From positions 123,720,146 to 123,784,145 of the forward strand of contig OY757011.1 of assembly GCA_963580285.1 (NCBI GenBank): a DNA stretch of 64,000 nt, given 5' to 3'. This DNA comes from Lucinisca nassula (lineage: Eukaryota; Mollusca; Bivalvia; Lucinida; Lucinidae). Positions within the stretch are counted from its first letter, which is position 1; every line of letters begins with the position of its first letter. Below are positions 45,633 to 55,380 of the stretch, piece after piece. A program made the translations under genes and the position numbers. Below the pieces are notes generated by a model. That model searched no databases and was not told the DNA's origin. It saw only the letters and a list, made by a program, of their open reading frames with translations.

Positions 45633-46740
45633 AAAAGTAGAAGTAAAACAAAGATCAGGAATTGATACAATTAACTTACTCCATCCATAAAAGACACCAA
45701 AGGGAAAGAAATACAAACATTAAGCGACCAGACCATAATGGAAACCTAAACAAAGGAAGGCCATATGGACAGTTACTTTCCCACAAAATGGCCATATGGC
45801 CATCCAAAATTAAAAGACACAAGTGATACACACAGTAAGTAACAAACAACAACATAAATAAATCGCCACAGAAGAGCCGCCTTGGAACGGTCAGTGGAAG
45901 ATTTCCACTGGGGGGCTTAAATCGATTTTACGTGGCCACAATCCTCGCCCTTACTTCCGTCGCGATTTAGACAAATAATTTGTTCAGTCCGCATGAAGGC
46001 CTCCTAACTCACCAGTGCAACATCTCCGTGAACACAGAAATCAAAGAACCACAGAGGTGAGACAACGGTGCGGACTCGACAGCAAGAAACAACTGAAATG
46101 CTGGAGCAAAAGAAAACCAACAGTTAGACTCCGATGAGCCCGACCAGAGACAGAGCATCAGGCACCAACCAACATGATCTCTTTAATTTTCAATAAGCCT
46201 TTACGTTGGAGCCGTCATAGAATCTGAGGCCTGACCCACCGGCGTGCAATTAAAGAGGGAAGCAAAGTCGCCAACCGTGATTGGGTTAACTACCATGCAT
46301 GCAGTCTGTCGTATAATATCCATGTTGTACCCAATCTTTTTATATCGAAGAATGATTTTACGAAATTGGGTGCTGAAGTCATTGCGGTTATATATTTTTC
46401 TGAATTTATATACTAAGTCACCATAAAATTCGGGTTCCGATAGACCTTGTTGCAGAAGAGATTTAAGTCCAATATTGAATTTTGAAATTAAATCAGAATG
46501 GCGTCTATAAAATTTTGAAAAGGCTTTGCGTAGTTTATGGTACCGATAACCCTGATTAAGGAGTTTAGCCGTTAATAATTTATTACGAGTGTTGAAGTCA
46601 GTTACATGACTACACACTCTAGCAAATCGAATTACATGTAATTGCGAAATATAAACGCCATAGGATGGCGCACGAGGAACATCACCATCCAAAAAAGGAA
46701 AATTTACAATCTCAAAATCAAAGTCATCGCGTTTATCAAG
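45633..46740 (-). mobile_element. Penelope-like element, 3' half, inside LINE 2
   Basis: Minus-strand insertion. The RT C-terminus (46740-46201, DKRDDFDFEIVNFPFLDGDV...) is followed by the 3' UTR to 45633. The LINE frame is interrupted between 'gatcggcagatga' and 'aagttcaatgtggcc', so the junctions are sharp. No long target duplication is visible. Confidence 0.85.
46201..46740 (-). pseudogene. Penelope-like RT C-terminal part
   Basis: About 180 codons, nearly identical to the end of the 19.7-kb copy: APSYGVYISQL, GYRYHKLRKAFSKFYRRHS, QGLSEPEFYGDLVYKFRKIY, and the terminal segment FASLFNCTPVGQA. It differs by a two-residue insertion (HV) after ISQL. The catalytic RT core is missing because of 5' truncation. 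No GIY-YIG motif at the C-terminus. Confidence 0.85.
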
Positions 46741-47198
46741 TTCAATGTGGCCAAATGTCATTCAATGAGAGTGTCACGACACCCTCCGGACAAGCGAATT
46801 AAGTTTGACTATACTCTTCTCCAGCAAATTTTGGAGCATGTTCAATCTGCCAAATATTTGGTATCACAATCACTGACGATCTTGATTGGGGTCGACATAT
46901 CACTGAGATTACATCTAAAGCAACTAGGACTTTAAGATTCCTTAGACGTAAATGATGTTGCATATAAAACATTGGTTGGCCCTCAACTGATGCATCACCC
47001 ATTCGGCATCCCTGTGTTAAAAACAAATTCAGCAGGTAAAGAAGGTGCAGAGGACAGCTACTATATGGATCTGCAGGCGATGGCGAAATAGAAGAAGCGT
47101 CGGTGACATGCTTAATGAGCTAGAGTGGTCATCCATGGTGGCCCGTCATGAGCAGTCCTCTTTAACCTTCTTCTATAAGATACACTCTGATACAGTGA

Positions 47199-47395
47199 TG
47201 TCAAACTCAATTCCAACACGTCCCAATTACAGCATCGGTTTCCGCGATCTTTTATCATGGATAAGGTTTCGTATTAAAAACGATAAATATGCTCAAACTT
47301 TCTGTGAACCCTATCCACCTTCCAAATTGCTTCTCGGAAACAGTAACATAGTATTTTTGGACCTAAATGCTGCTAGGGACTGAGCTTTTATTTAC
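47199..47395. other. Unassigned internal sequence of the TIR element
   Basis: Downstream of the LINE 2 match the frame continues open for about 60 codons (RPNYSIGFRDLLSWIRFRIK...), with no resemblance that I recognise. Confidence 0.35.
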
Positions 47396-47956
47396 GGATT
47401 TGAATGGGGGCCGAGTTTGCTAGGGGCCGAGTTTGTCAGGGGCCGAGATCGTCAGGGGCCGAGTTTGTTAGGGGCCGAGATGTCCATAAATCGTTTTCTC
47501 TGGCTTTCTTTGCCAGATCAGTACAGGGTCACTGATGAGGCTTTATTAGCCGAAACTACGTAGTATGACCCATCTTCTTTCTTATGAATGTTTTCATTGC
47601 TCTTAAAGGAACTCATTTTTGATTTTTAATTAACGTCCCCGTCAGCACTGTATAGGTCATTTTAGAGACGTTGCTTCCAATTTTGTGTGACTTTTACCCA
47701 ACATTAAGATGAAATGACATCTCAAGTCCTGTCACCCAATGAAACCAATAGGGTTTATAAGCATGGACGGTCCGACTCGCACCGCTTTGCCTGGGCAGGC
47801 TTAGATCCTCTGAGCGGTTTACCAGTCGTGCGGTCGGTTTCAGCTCTGCGTGGAAGCATCATGCAGCCCATCTATTTCTTCCAGTCCCAATGGGCGGGGG
47901 CCAACACGAACGGATATAGCGTTACCATGGGGACTCATTGAAATGATAGATTAGGG

Positions 47957-48295
47957 TGTTGGGCTAGAGAATTTCAGTCAGTTAAATGCAATATCATGCA
48001 GATAGCTAGGAAAAGAACAAACAAAATTAAGGCTTTTTACACTTTAGAGGGAACGGTCCTCGAAAATGTGGTTCTTTCTTTTTCTTTCTCCCGATACTGT
48101 TTTCGGTCAATTCTGACCATGATAACAGGTTTTCATTGCTCTTAAAGGAAAAAGAAAGAAAGAAAGACTCATATTCCATTGAATACCTTGGTGTGACGAT
48201 CTCACATGACTTGTGTGCTAATGCTAATAGAACACTTGGCTTCTTGAGGCGAAATCATTACCAATGCCCCAAAGATGTTAAAGAAGCAGCGTATA
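47957..48295 (+). pseudogene. LINE 1 RT thumb fragment, left part
   Basis: Reads CWAREFQSVKCNIMQIARKR and a damaged TLEGTVLENV. A ~95-bp pyrimidine/purine-rich insertion (about 48069-48163) follows, then YLGVTISHDL and RTLGFLRRNHYQCPKDVKEAAY. The right part of the same copy continues at 50081 after a 1.8-kb insertion. It corresponds to residues about 530-640 of the intact ORF at 39069-41405. Confidence 0.75.
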
Positions 48296-48642
48296 TATTT
48301 TTTTTTTTTTTTAATTTATTTTCAACTTCACAACTTACTATACATGTACAACATTTTCATAACAAATACACGTACTATATAAAGTCTAGCTTCTGAAAAG
48401 ACATCAAGCATATCTACGGTTTTTGTAATCTAATGACAGCTTATAAGACATACATTATTTTGCAAAAATAACAAATATGCTAGCACATATGTTGTAGATG
48501 TATCCTTTTTTTATACCAATCCTAATGTTACTTTGTTTTGGCCGAGTGTGAGAAGTAAAATCAAAAGAAGAAAAAAGCACACATTATGGACAAAGAAAAG
48601 AAGTCGTTGAAAGCGACACCTGTATTGGGTCTATTCTGTATA

Positions 48643-49015
48643 CAGTCGAACTTCGATGGCTCGAATCTCTTTGGAACCATGGCAATTGCCCGACACAGGG
48701 GCAGCCCGAGCCACTGAGGACTGATCTTAGAGCCGGTGTCAGGAGGCATAATATTGACATCTTTTCAATTTTCATTACGAGTGTATGCTGTGTGTACTCA
48801 TTAGAATCGCCTCATCGAGTAGACTCTAATGAGTACACAAAACGTACATTTTCGAGGAACAATAAGACGATTATCCCCAATGTATTTATATTTACAGTTA
48901 CCGTGGTTTTTAGGGATTAAAAAAAAAAGTTGTTGTTTTATAAGGCCAGGAACAAAAAGTTCGAAAAAGCCGTGTCAAACGAGCCACCGGTGTTCGAGCC
49001 GTCGAAGCCCCACTG
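48643..49015. mobile_element. Mariner/Tigger-like MITE
   Basis: A 373-bp element with TA on both sides. Its ends are 'cagtcgaacttcgatggctc' and the inverse of 'cagtggggcttcgacggctc'. A near-palindrome 'gtactcattagaatcgcc' / 'ctctaatgagtac' lies near 48787-48835. CAGT ends and the TA target fit the pogo/Tigger group. Confidence 0.7.
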
Positions 49016-49101
49016 TATATGGATATATTAATAAAATGATTTTATCAAAACGAATTGTTTTAGATTTAACGAAAGAAGACAGTATATATCAGCAGTTCTC
49101 T

Positions 49102-49446
49102 TTGGAACCATGGCAATTTGTCCGAGACAGGGACAGCTCGAGCCACTGAGGATTAATCTAAGAGCCGATGTCAGGAGGCATAATATGAACATCTTTTCAA
49201 TTTTCGTTATGAATGTTTGTTGTGTGTACTCATTAGAATAGCCTTATCGCGGCGACTCTTATGAGTACATACAACATACATTTTTAAGGCACAATAAGAA
49301 GATTATCCCCAATGTATTTATATCTACAGTTACCGGGTTTTGTAGGGACTAAAAAAACGTGTTGTTGTTTTATAAGGCCAGGAGCAAAACGTTCGAAAGA
49401 GCCGTGGCAAACGAGCCACCGGTGTTCGAGCCGTCGAGGCTTCACT
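49102..49446. mobile_element. Mariner/Tigger-like MITE, left end missing
   Basis: Second copy of the 48643 element, offset by 431 bp and parallel from 'ttggaaccatggcaat' to 'gaggcttcactg', then TA. The left ~28 bp including the TIR are absent, pointing to a tandem duplication of MITE plus flank, or truncation. Confidence 0.65.
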
Positions 49447-50080
49447 GTATATGGATATATTAATAGAAGGTTTTTGTGAAAACATTGTGTTTTAAGTATA
49501 AAAAAGAACAGTTTATATCAGCTTTAGCTGTTAAGTGTAACATTTGTGCGAGTATATACTTTTTCAACAGCGATACGCTCCGGTTGAATGCTAGCACGTT
49601 ACATCTACATGTAAGTCTACATTGTTTTAGTTCAGTGCTATGAAAGTGGAATTGAACTGAGGTTTTGTGTTTCTTTGTGTGTTTATTTGTTGTCTTTCAA
49701 AGTATGGAATACAAGTATTCGTTACGTTGGAGCAGCTGTGTGGATTGAGGTAAGATAATTTCAGATAGATTGTTTTTTTTTTTTTTACAATAAATACATT
49801 ATAGATTGCGTTTCGTATATGAAGTAGTGAGGGGGTATAGCTATATTGCCCCTATCTTACGTACCTGCATACGTGCGTAGGTACGCACGTATGTACATAT
49901 GAATGTTTACGTACGCACGTACGTACACACGTATGGACGGACGTATGTACGCACGTGTGCACGTATCCGGTCATGGCTCTAGCACCTATATTTTTTTATT
50001 AATCTCTATATAACCCAGAAGCCCACGGAAGCCGACGCATCAGGCGACCAAATTGACCAACCCACTCCCTGCAGCGTATA

Positions 50081-50640
50081 AATTTAAGGGGCTCGTTCGC
50101 CTCATCTTGGAATATGGTAATTGTGTCTGGGACCCCAATGGAATAATCCTTCACATTGCCTTCACTTCTATGCAGGAGGAGATTGAAAAAAGTTCAGAAT
50201 AGGGCAGCTAGATTTGTTACCAGCAATTACAGCTTTGGAACTGGAATACTGAAAAACTTAGGATGGGAGTCTCTCAAGAAAAGGAGGAGAGACAGTAAGT
50301 TTATAATCTTGTACAAAAGTTTAAAGGGTGTTGCCAGCATTTCAACAGAAGACCTTATCCCAGCCCCCCCCCCCCCCACCCCCACCGACCCCCACTAATC
50401 AAGAGCGACAGAAAACATCGCTCCTTTTCAGGTGCCCTCTGCAAGAACAGACATCTACACGGGATCATTCTTTCTTCAGCCAGTTAGAGATTGGAACATT
50501 TGCCCTTCCACATTCAGTTATTTCATCCGCGGAAGGTGCAAAGGACATTGTAACTAAGTTTACTTCACTGACTATAACCAACAATTCCAGTTGTTCATGG
50601 ATATGCCCGAAGTGCGAGTTTTAAATTTTTCTGACTCGTT
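50081..50640 (+). pseudogene. LINE 1 C-terminal fragment, right part
   Basis: Continues KGLVRLILEYGNCVWDPNG, then EKVQNRAARFVTSNYSFGTG, WESLKKRRRDSKFIILYKSL. Frameshifts around a C-run (50363-50379) follow, and then traces of the SARTDIY and VRDWN motifs. It is dead. It is the 3' end of the copy begun at 47957. Confidence 0.75.
50363..50379 (+). repeat. Poly-C tract
   Basis: C-run inside the LINE 1 C-terminal fragment that shifts the frame. Confidence 0.85.
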
Positions 50641-50689
50641 CTTCAATGAACCTATAGAACTGGAAAAAAGAAACAAATTTGAACCTCGG

Positions 50690-51345
50690 TCAAAGGAAAA
50701 AAGGAGTTAAATCTCCGACTACTGACATGAGAAAGCCGAATTTTGTAAAAGGTTTGAAACTTTGCAGTATAAGCATTAACGGTTTAAAAGGAAAGTACTT
50801 GAACTTTTAGCTTTCCTCGATACTCACCATCCACATATTGTGGTTATTCAGGAAACAAAGATTGACAGTTCAATTACGACTTCGGAGCTTTTCCCTGAAA
50901 CTTGTTAATACAGTGTCTACAGAAAAGATAGAAACACTCATGGCGGCGGGGTGATGTTGCGCGTTCACAGAGACATCTCTCATATGCCATTCATGGAACT
51001 GGAAAACGACTCGCAGAATCTGTTTGTGTTAAGGTTTTTGCAAGTAAAACTTCTCACTTTATAGCAAGTTGGTATCGACCACCTAACGGCACAGTCGAAA
51101 ACTTCCAGTTATTTAAAGATCAGCTTGATCGCATTAAGTCTCAGAAGAAGGGTGAAAAAAACTCCCCGCAGTACATGTCCTAGGTTACTTCAACTTCAAA
51201 GACCTCGTTTGGCCCGATAGCCACAGCAAACAAAGCACGATGCTGAGTCCGTCAGAAGGACAAACATTGGTTGACATTATGAATGATTATGGCTTAGAAT
51301 AAATTGTTAACTTCCCTACTCGAGATAAGAACGCTTTGGATTTGA
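50690..51345 (+). pseudogene. LINE 1 endonuclease domain fragment
   Basis: Frames read LSISINGLKGK, HIVVIQETKIDSS, YSVYRKDRNTHGGGVMLRVH and later MLSPSEGQTLVDIMNDYG, which aligns with the start of the ORF at 39069-41405. It is the N-terminal part of the apurinic-type endonuclease (catalytic Glu in QETK), broken by several stops and shifts. It supplies the part missing from the clean copy. It breaks off near 51345 in a short duplication ('aagaacgctttggattt' / 'aagaacactttggatgt'). Confidence 0.75.
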
Positions 51346-51365
51346 TTTGATTGGATTTGATAAGA

Positions 51366-51413
51366 ACACTTTGGATGTGGCGGCTGTAAAACGTCTCCCC
51401 GTGCTTCATCATA
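51366..51413 (+). repeat. Short piece of the 383-bp family
   Basis: 'gatgtggcggctgtaaaacg' and 'tctccccgt' match the array at 17 kb. It is followed directly by the dispersed repeat at 51414. Confidence 0.5.
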
Positions 51414-51750
51414 TTGCAGATTCAAGTGTGGATATAAGGGGAGCTATCGCGAAATCGCGTCAACGTAAGTTTGCTCCCACGACACATCCGGAAACACTCG
51501 CGATAGTTCCTAGGACCTGGAAACGGTAAACAAAGGCAGGTACCCTTGTGCGTTTTGATTTATTGAGGAAGAATGATAGAATAATATAAAGTTTCGGCGT
51601 TGCTAAGCAATGTTAAAATGATTTACCTTTCTAAGCAGACCGAAAAAAATATTGAAAAAAATCGTTGCTGAAAGTAGGCGACCGTAACAAAATCGAACAC
51701 AGGGTAATCTGACTTAAGTTTTATATCAACACGAATGAATTATGCAACTG
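51414..51750 (+). repeat. Dispersed repeat, inverted copy at 57940-58258
   Basis: About 330 bp, found again in inverse orientation at 57940-58258. It includes 'atcgcgaaatcgcgtcaacg', 'gttcctaggacctggaaa' and 'ttctaagcagaccgaaaaa'. Class unknown. Confidence 0.65.
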
Positions 51751-53220
51751 TTTTGTAAGTTTTCGATTGGAACGAGATATTTTGGCACAAATTCTGTGTA
51801 TGCCGGCCCTAATTCACCATTTATATGTAACAAACAAGAGGCCCATGGGCCACTATGCTCACCAGAGCTCAGGGGGCACTGCCCACTGGCAGCAATGTAT
51901 TTTAATTAACTATGGAAGCCCTGCACCCAAGCATACTACAGATAGAATTTGGACCCAATCAGCCTAGTGGCTTCAGAGGTCTGATGTCGCTTGAATGTGT
52001 TGTTGCAGGACAACAGATGACAATTGACAATTTCCCATCTGTGGCAACTAATACATGTAGGCCTAAAAGAACATTATTAAAGGAACATTTCTATGTACGT
52101 TTGACAAAATATCTTGAAAGGCATAAATGTCATTTTTCCATTTTCCCCATTTATAAGTCAATGGAAATTCTTAAATTGCCATAGCAAACAAACCAAAGAG
52201 CCAAATTTCATAAACCAGAGCTCAGGTGGGCACTGTCCATGACATTGTATTTGTATCAGGATATGATTTTAATCTGCCAATTATAAAGTCTCCCAAACAA
52301 ACCCCATACTCAAATGACCACTCATGTGGACTGTATCTGAAATATAAGGTGTTTTATAAAGTAGAGAGGGTGGGGCATGAACCCAATGGAGCCCTAGTTG
52401 GTGTCACTAAATGCATCTTATCAAAAGGAACAGAGACATTATGGTTTAGCGGTGGGGATATGTATGGCTCCTGAGATGTAAGGCTTTTTAAGCAGTGGAG
52501 GGATTTGGGCATGGTGGATCCCAGAAAAGCCCAAGATTTCTGTCACTGAATGCTGAATGGTTTCTGAGATATGAGGCCCTTTTATGAAGTGGATGGGAGA
52601 GAAATGGCCCCTGCGGACCCCCAAGATGGGGGTGACTGAATGTGTCTAATAACAATGAACAAGAATATATGTGATTATGGGGTGGGGATTTGAACGGTTT
52701 CTGAGATATCTGACCTATCATGAAGTGGGGACTTATCATAAAGAAGAAGAATATATATGGTTAAGGGTTGGGGGATCTGAACATTTTCTGAGATATATGG
52801 CTTTTAATGAAGTAAAGGGGTGGGACATGGCCGGTGGCACCCCGGGAGTCCCCTATGCTGGTGTCACCGATTGCGTCTTAGCATAAGGAACAAGAATATA
52901 TTATGGTTTAGGGGTAGGGCTCTGAACAGTTTCTCAGATATATGGTCTTTTGTGAAGTTGAGGGGTGGAGCATGGCCCGGGCATGCCCTGGGTGACTCCT
53001 AGGTTGGTGTCACTGAATGTGTCTTATCATTACGAACAAGAATATATATGGTTTAGGGGTGGGGATCTGAAATGTTTCTGGAATATTTGGCCTTTTATGA
53101 AGTGGAGGGGATGGGGCACGGCCCCGGCACATCCCAGGGGACCCCCAGGTTGGTATCACTGAGTGCGTCTTATCATAAGGAACAAGAATACATATGGTTA
53201 AGGAGTGGGGATCTGAATGG

Positions 53221-53288
53221 CTTCTTCTTCTTCTTCTTCTTCTTCTTCTTCTTCTTCTTCTTCTTCTTCTTCTTCTTCTTCTTCTTCA
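53221..53288 (+). repeat. (CTT)n microsatellite
   Basis: About 22 perfect triplets. The poly-Phe/Ser/Leu and poly-Glu ORFs it creates are not genes. Confidence 0.95.
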
Positions 53289-53399
53289 ATACTTAGTGTT
53301 ATATATATGCTACATATTTTGACAACTGATAAAGATGGTAAATGTACATAGGTAACAGATATGTTTATGCTTACAACATCTTCGCCCCCGCCCATAGGG

Positions 53400-53665
53400 G
53401 CTTGAAGAAATGCTTCCACGCAGAGCTGAATCCGGCTCGCACACTAGTACTGGTAAACCGCATAGAGGATCTAAGCCTATCCAGGAACCGGGGTGCGAGG
53501 TGGACCGTCCATGCTAATAAACCCTATTGGTTTCATTTGGCGACAGGGCTTGAGATGTCATTTCATCTCAGTGTCGGGTAAAAGTCCCACAAAATTGGAA
53601 GCAACGTCTCCAAAATGACATTTGCAGTGTTGACGGGGACGTTAAACCGCAAATCAAACAAAACA
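53400..53665 (+). mobile_element. SINE family C copy
   Basis: From 'gcttgaagaaatgcttccac' to 'gttaaaccgcaaatcaaac'. It matches 38530-38805 in the same orientation. Confidence 0.65.
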
Positions 53666-55143
53666 ACGTCTTAAAGGAGAGGATAAATATAGGCTGAGCC
53701 TACATCCAATCCTTTGACATTTGTATGTATATTTGTTGTACAGATGCATGTATTCATGTCATGAAATTTTGAATAAATAAATAAAAAATGGTTTCTGTGA
53801 TAATTGGCATTTTATGAAGTGGAGGGGGTGGGGCATGTCCCCGGCACATCTGGGGGAACCCCAAAGTTGGTGTCACTTAATGCATCTTATCATAAGGAAC
53901 AAGAATATATATGGTTTAGGGGTGGGGATTTGTAAGGTTTCTGGAATATTTGGCCTTTTATGAAGTGGAGGGGGTTGGGCATGGCCCCGGCACATCCTGG
54001 GTGTCCCCCAGGTTGGTGTCACTGAATGCGAATTATCATATGGAACGAGAATATATACGGTTTAGGGGTGGGGATCTGTAGGGTTTCTGCGATATTGGGC
54101 CGTTTATGAAATGGAGGGGGTGGGGCATGGCCCAGGCACATCCCGAGGGACCTCCAGGTTGCTGTCATTGAGTGCGTCTTACCATAAGAAACACGAATAT
54201 ATAAGGTTTAGGGGTGGGGATCTGAATGGTTTCTGAGATAAATGGCATTTAATGAAGTTGAGGGGGTGGGGCATGTCCCCGGCACATCTGGGGGAACCCC
54301 AGGTTGGTGTCACTTAATGTGTCTTATCATAAGGAACAAGAATATATATGGTTTAGGGGTGGGGATCTGTAAGGTTTCTGAGATATAAGGCATTTTATGA
54401 AGTGGAGGGGGCGGGGCATGGCCCTGGCACAACCTACGAGACCCACGTGTTGACATAAAAGCATATGGCTGAGAGAAGTTTACCCACGGAACGTTTCTAT
54501 GAACATTTTGTCAAAATATCTGCAAAGGCTTGGTAGTTAATGCCATTTTTCAATTTTCCCCATATAAGTTTATGGAAAATCTAAGTTGCCATAGCAACCA
54601 AACTAAAGAGCCGAATTTCATAAAAAAAACACAAAACCGGTAAAGGTAAATATGGTGAATATTTCCATAAACTCTAAGCCTCATAGAGCATACGGTTTCT
54701 GAGGAGATGATTTTTTAAGTATTTTTTTTTTTTCTTTTTTTCATTTTAGTTTCCATGGCAACCAATACAAATGAGCAGCAGCCCTAAATTCATATGGTAG
54801 AGAGTAGATTGTCTAAGGAATATTTCCATGAAAGTTTTGTCAAAATATCTGCAGAGGCTTGGCAGTAAATGCTTTTTTTTTTTCAATTTTCCCCATTATA
54901 AGTCTATGGGAACTCTAAGTTGCCATAGCAACAAAACTAATGAGCCGATTTTCATAAAAACACAAACTTTCAATCCCCCCGCCCAAGGATGCTACAGATA
55001 AAATTTGGGCCCAATCGGCCCAGTGGCTTCAGAGGAGAAGTCGTTTGAAAGTGTTGACGACGGACATACGACGCAGACGACGACGACGGAAAACTGCCTA
55101 TCCTATAAGCTCCACCGTAGCCTTCGGCTCTGGTGAGCTAAAA

Positions 55144-55380
55144 ATATAATCAGTTCATGTACTGTGAAGGATTGATGCCAAAATTTTCAGGCTGAGTAGC
55201 TCCCACATCATCGCGCAAGCTCCCAAAACACGCTCTAGTTCCCACGAGTCTATCAATCCATCCCCTGGAGAGAAGTTTTGTATGTCGATTTAAACCACCA
55301 GGCAACCGCTAACATTATAAAAATGACTCATTGTTACAAGAATGGAATATAACAAGTTTTTAAGGCAAAGAGCGAAATCC
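55144..55380. repeat. Sequence with a ~100-bp inverted copy at 57722-57825
   Basis: 55152-55250 ('gggagctact'-type motif, 'caaaacacgc', 'cccacgagtctatca') is mirrored at 57722-57825. The remainder is unassigned. Confidence 0.55.

Larger units (their letters stand above)
44845..47198 (+). pseudogene. LINE 2 RT copy, broken and split
   Basis: The left piece (44845-45632) encodes the RT fingers and palm: LGKLKLHKAYGPDDLNSRLL, VYKKGEKCDVANCRPVPLT, HGFRSQRSCETQLVQF, DFAKAFDKVPHRRLL. A damaged stretch (45345-45440, several stops) follows, then [19 protein letters not shown] with a deletion between INDLP and VRLF. A Penelope-like insertion interrupts at 45633-46740. The right piece (46738-47198) continues with KFNVAKCHSMRVSRHPPDK, then frameshifts and a deletion near 46950. 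It is a dead copy. It is the only place in this window where the LINE 2 fingers can be read. Confidence 0.8.
44081..47492. mobile_element. Non-autonomous TIR element with repeated termini, nested
   Basis: 3412 bp bounded by an 8-bp target duplication 'gttttctc' (44073-44080 and 47493-47500). Both ends contain 'ggacatctcggcccctaaca' in inverted orientation. Further in are tandem ~14-bp steps of 'aaactcggcccctgac' type: right end about 47400-47480, left end 44093-44119 and 44467-44540 around a SINE. The cargo is a SINE B, a LINE 2 copy and a Penelope-like fragment. No transposase was found. An 8-bp duplication fits hAT or several other DNA transposon classes. Confidence 0.75.
43905..47625 (+). 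repeat. 383-bp family copy split by a 3.4-kb element
   Basis: The left piece (about 43913-44080) reads 'gtcctttgagatcagcgtga' to 'ttgcagtatgttttctc'. The right piece (47493-47625) reads 'gttttctctggctttctttg' to 'tgctcttaaaggaactcat'. Joined, they follow the 17-kb tandem unit without a gap, apart from an 8-bp duplication at the break. Confidence 0.75.
43881..47902 (-). mobile_element. SINE family C copy split by a 3.7-kb nest
   Basis: Left piece 'ttgtttgtttgatttgag' (43881-43900) and right piece from 'taacgtccccgtcagcact' (47631) to 'gggcgggggcc' (47902). The whole is bracketed by a perfect 15-bp direct repeat 'aacacgaacggatat' (43866-43880 and 47903-47917), which identifies the original insertion site and shows that both pieces are one SINE. 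Confidence 0.8.
48296..50070 (-). mobile_element. Retro-insertion with 10-bp target duplication and terminal poly-A
   Basis: The LINE 1 copy is interrupted by 1775 bp bracketed by the perfect repeat 'gcagcgtata' (48286-48295 and 50071-50080). The left edge is a T-run on the plus strand, so the inserted strand is minus with a 3' poly-A. That combination suggests target-primed retrotransposition. Inside are two mariner/Tigger-like MITE copies and a degraded helentron-like core piece (about 49845-50000). No ORF was recognised, so the source is unknown. Confidence 0.6.
53219..53788 (+). mobile_element. Retro-insertion with (CTT)n start and A-rich tail
   Basis: It interrupts 'ctgaatgg|tttctgag' of the host unit. 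The left end is (CTT)n, 53221-53288, and the right end is 'gaataaataaataaaaa'. Inside is a SINE C copy in the sense orientation (53400-53665). 'atgg' is shared at both junctions. Confidence 0.55.
51835..55143 (+). mobile_element. Helentron-like element with ~150-bp core units
   Basis: Starts 'caagaggcccatgggccact' with 'gctcaccagagctc' inside. Ends with the hairpin region 'agctccaccgtagccttcgg' and 'ctctggtgagctaa', so the 5' and 3' motifs are complementary. Core units carry 'atatatggtttaggggtggg' and 'aagtggagggggtggggcat'. A retro-insertion (53219-53788) splits one unit. Near the 3' end 'gacgacggacatacgacgca' is typical of the family in this window. Not coding. Confidence 0.65.

Noticed and set aside
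53198..53419. Poly-Glu / poly-Phe ORFs
   Set aside because: Translation of a (CTT)n microsatellite.
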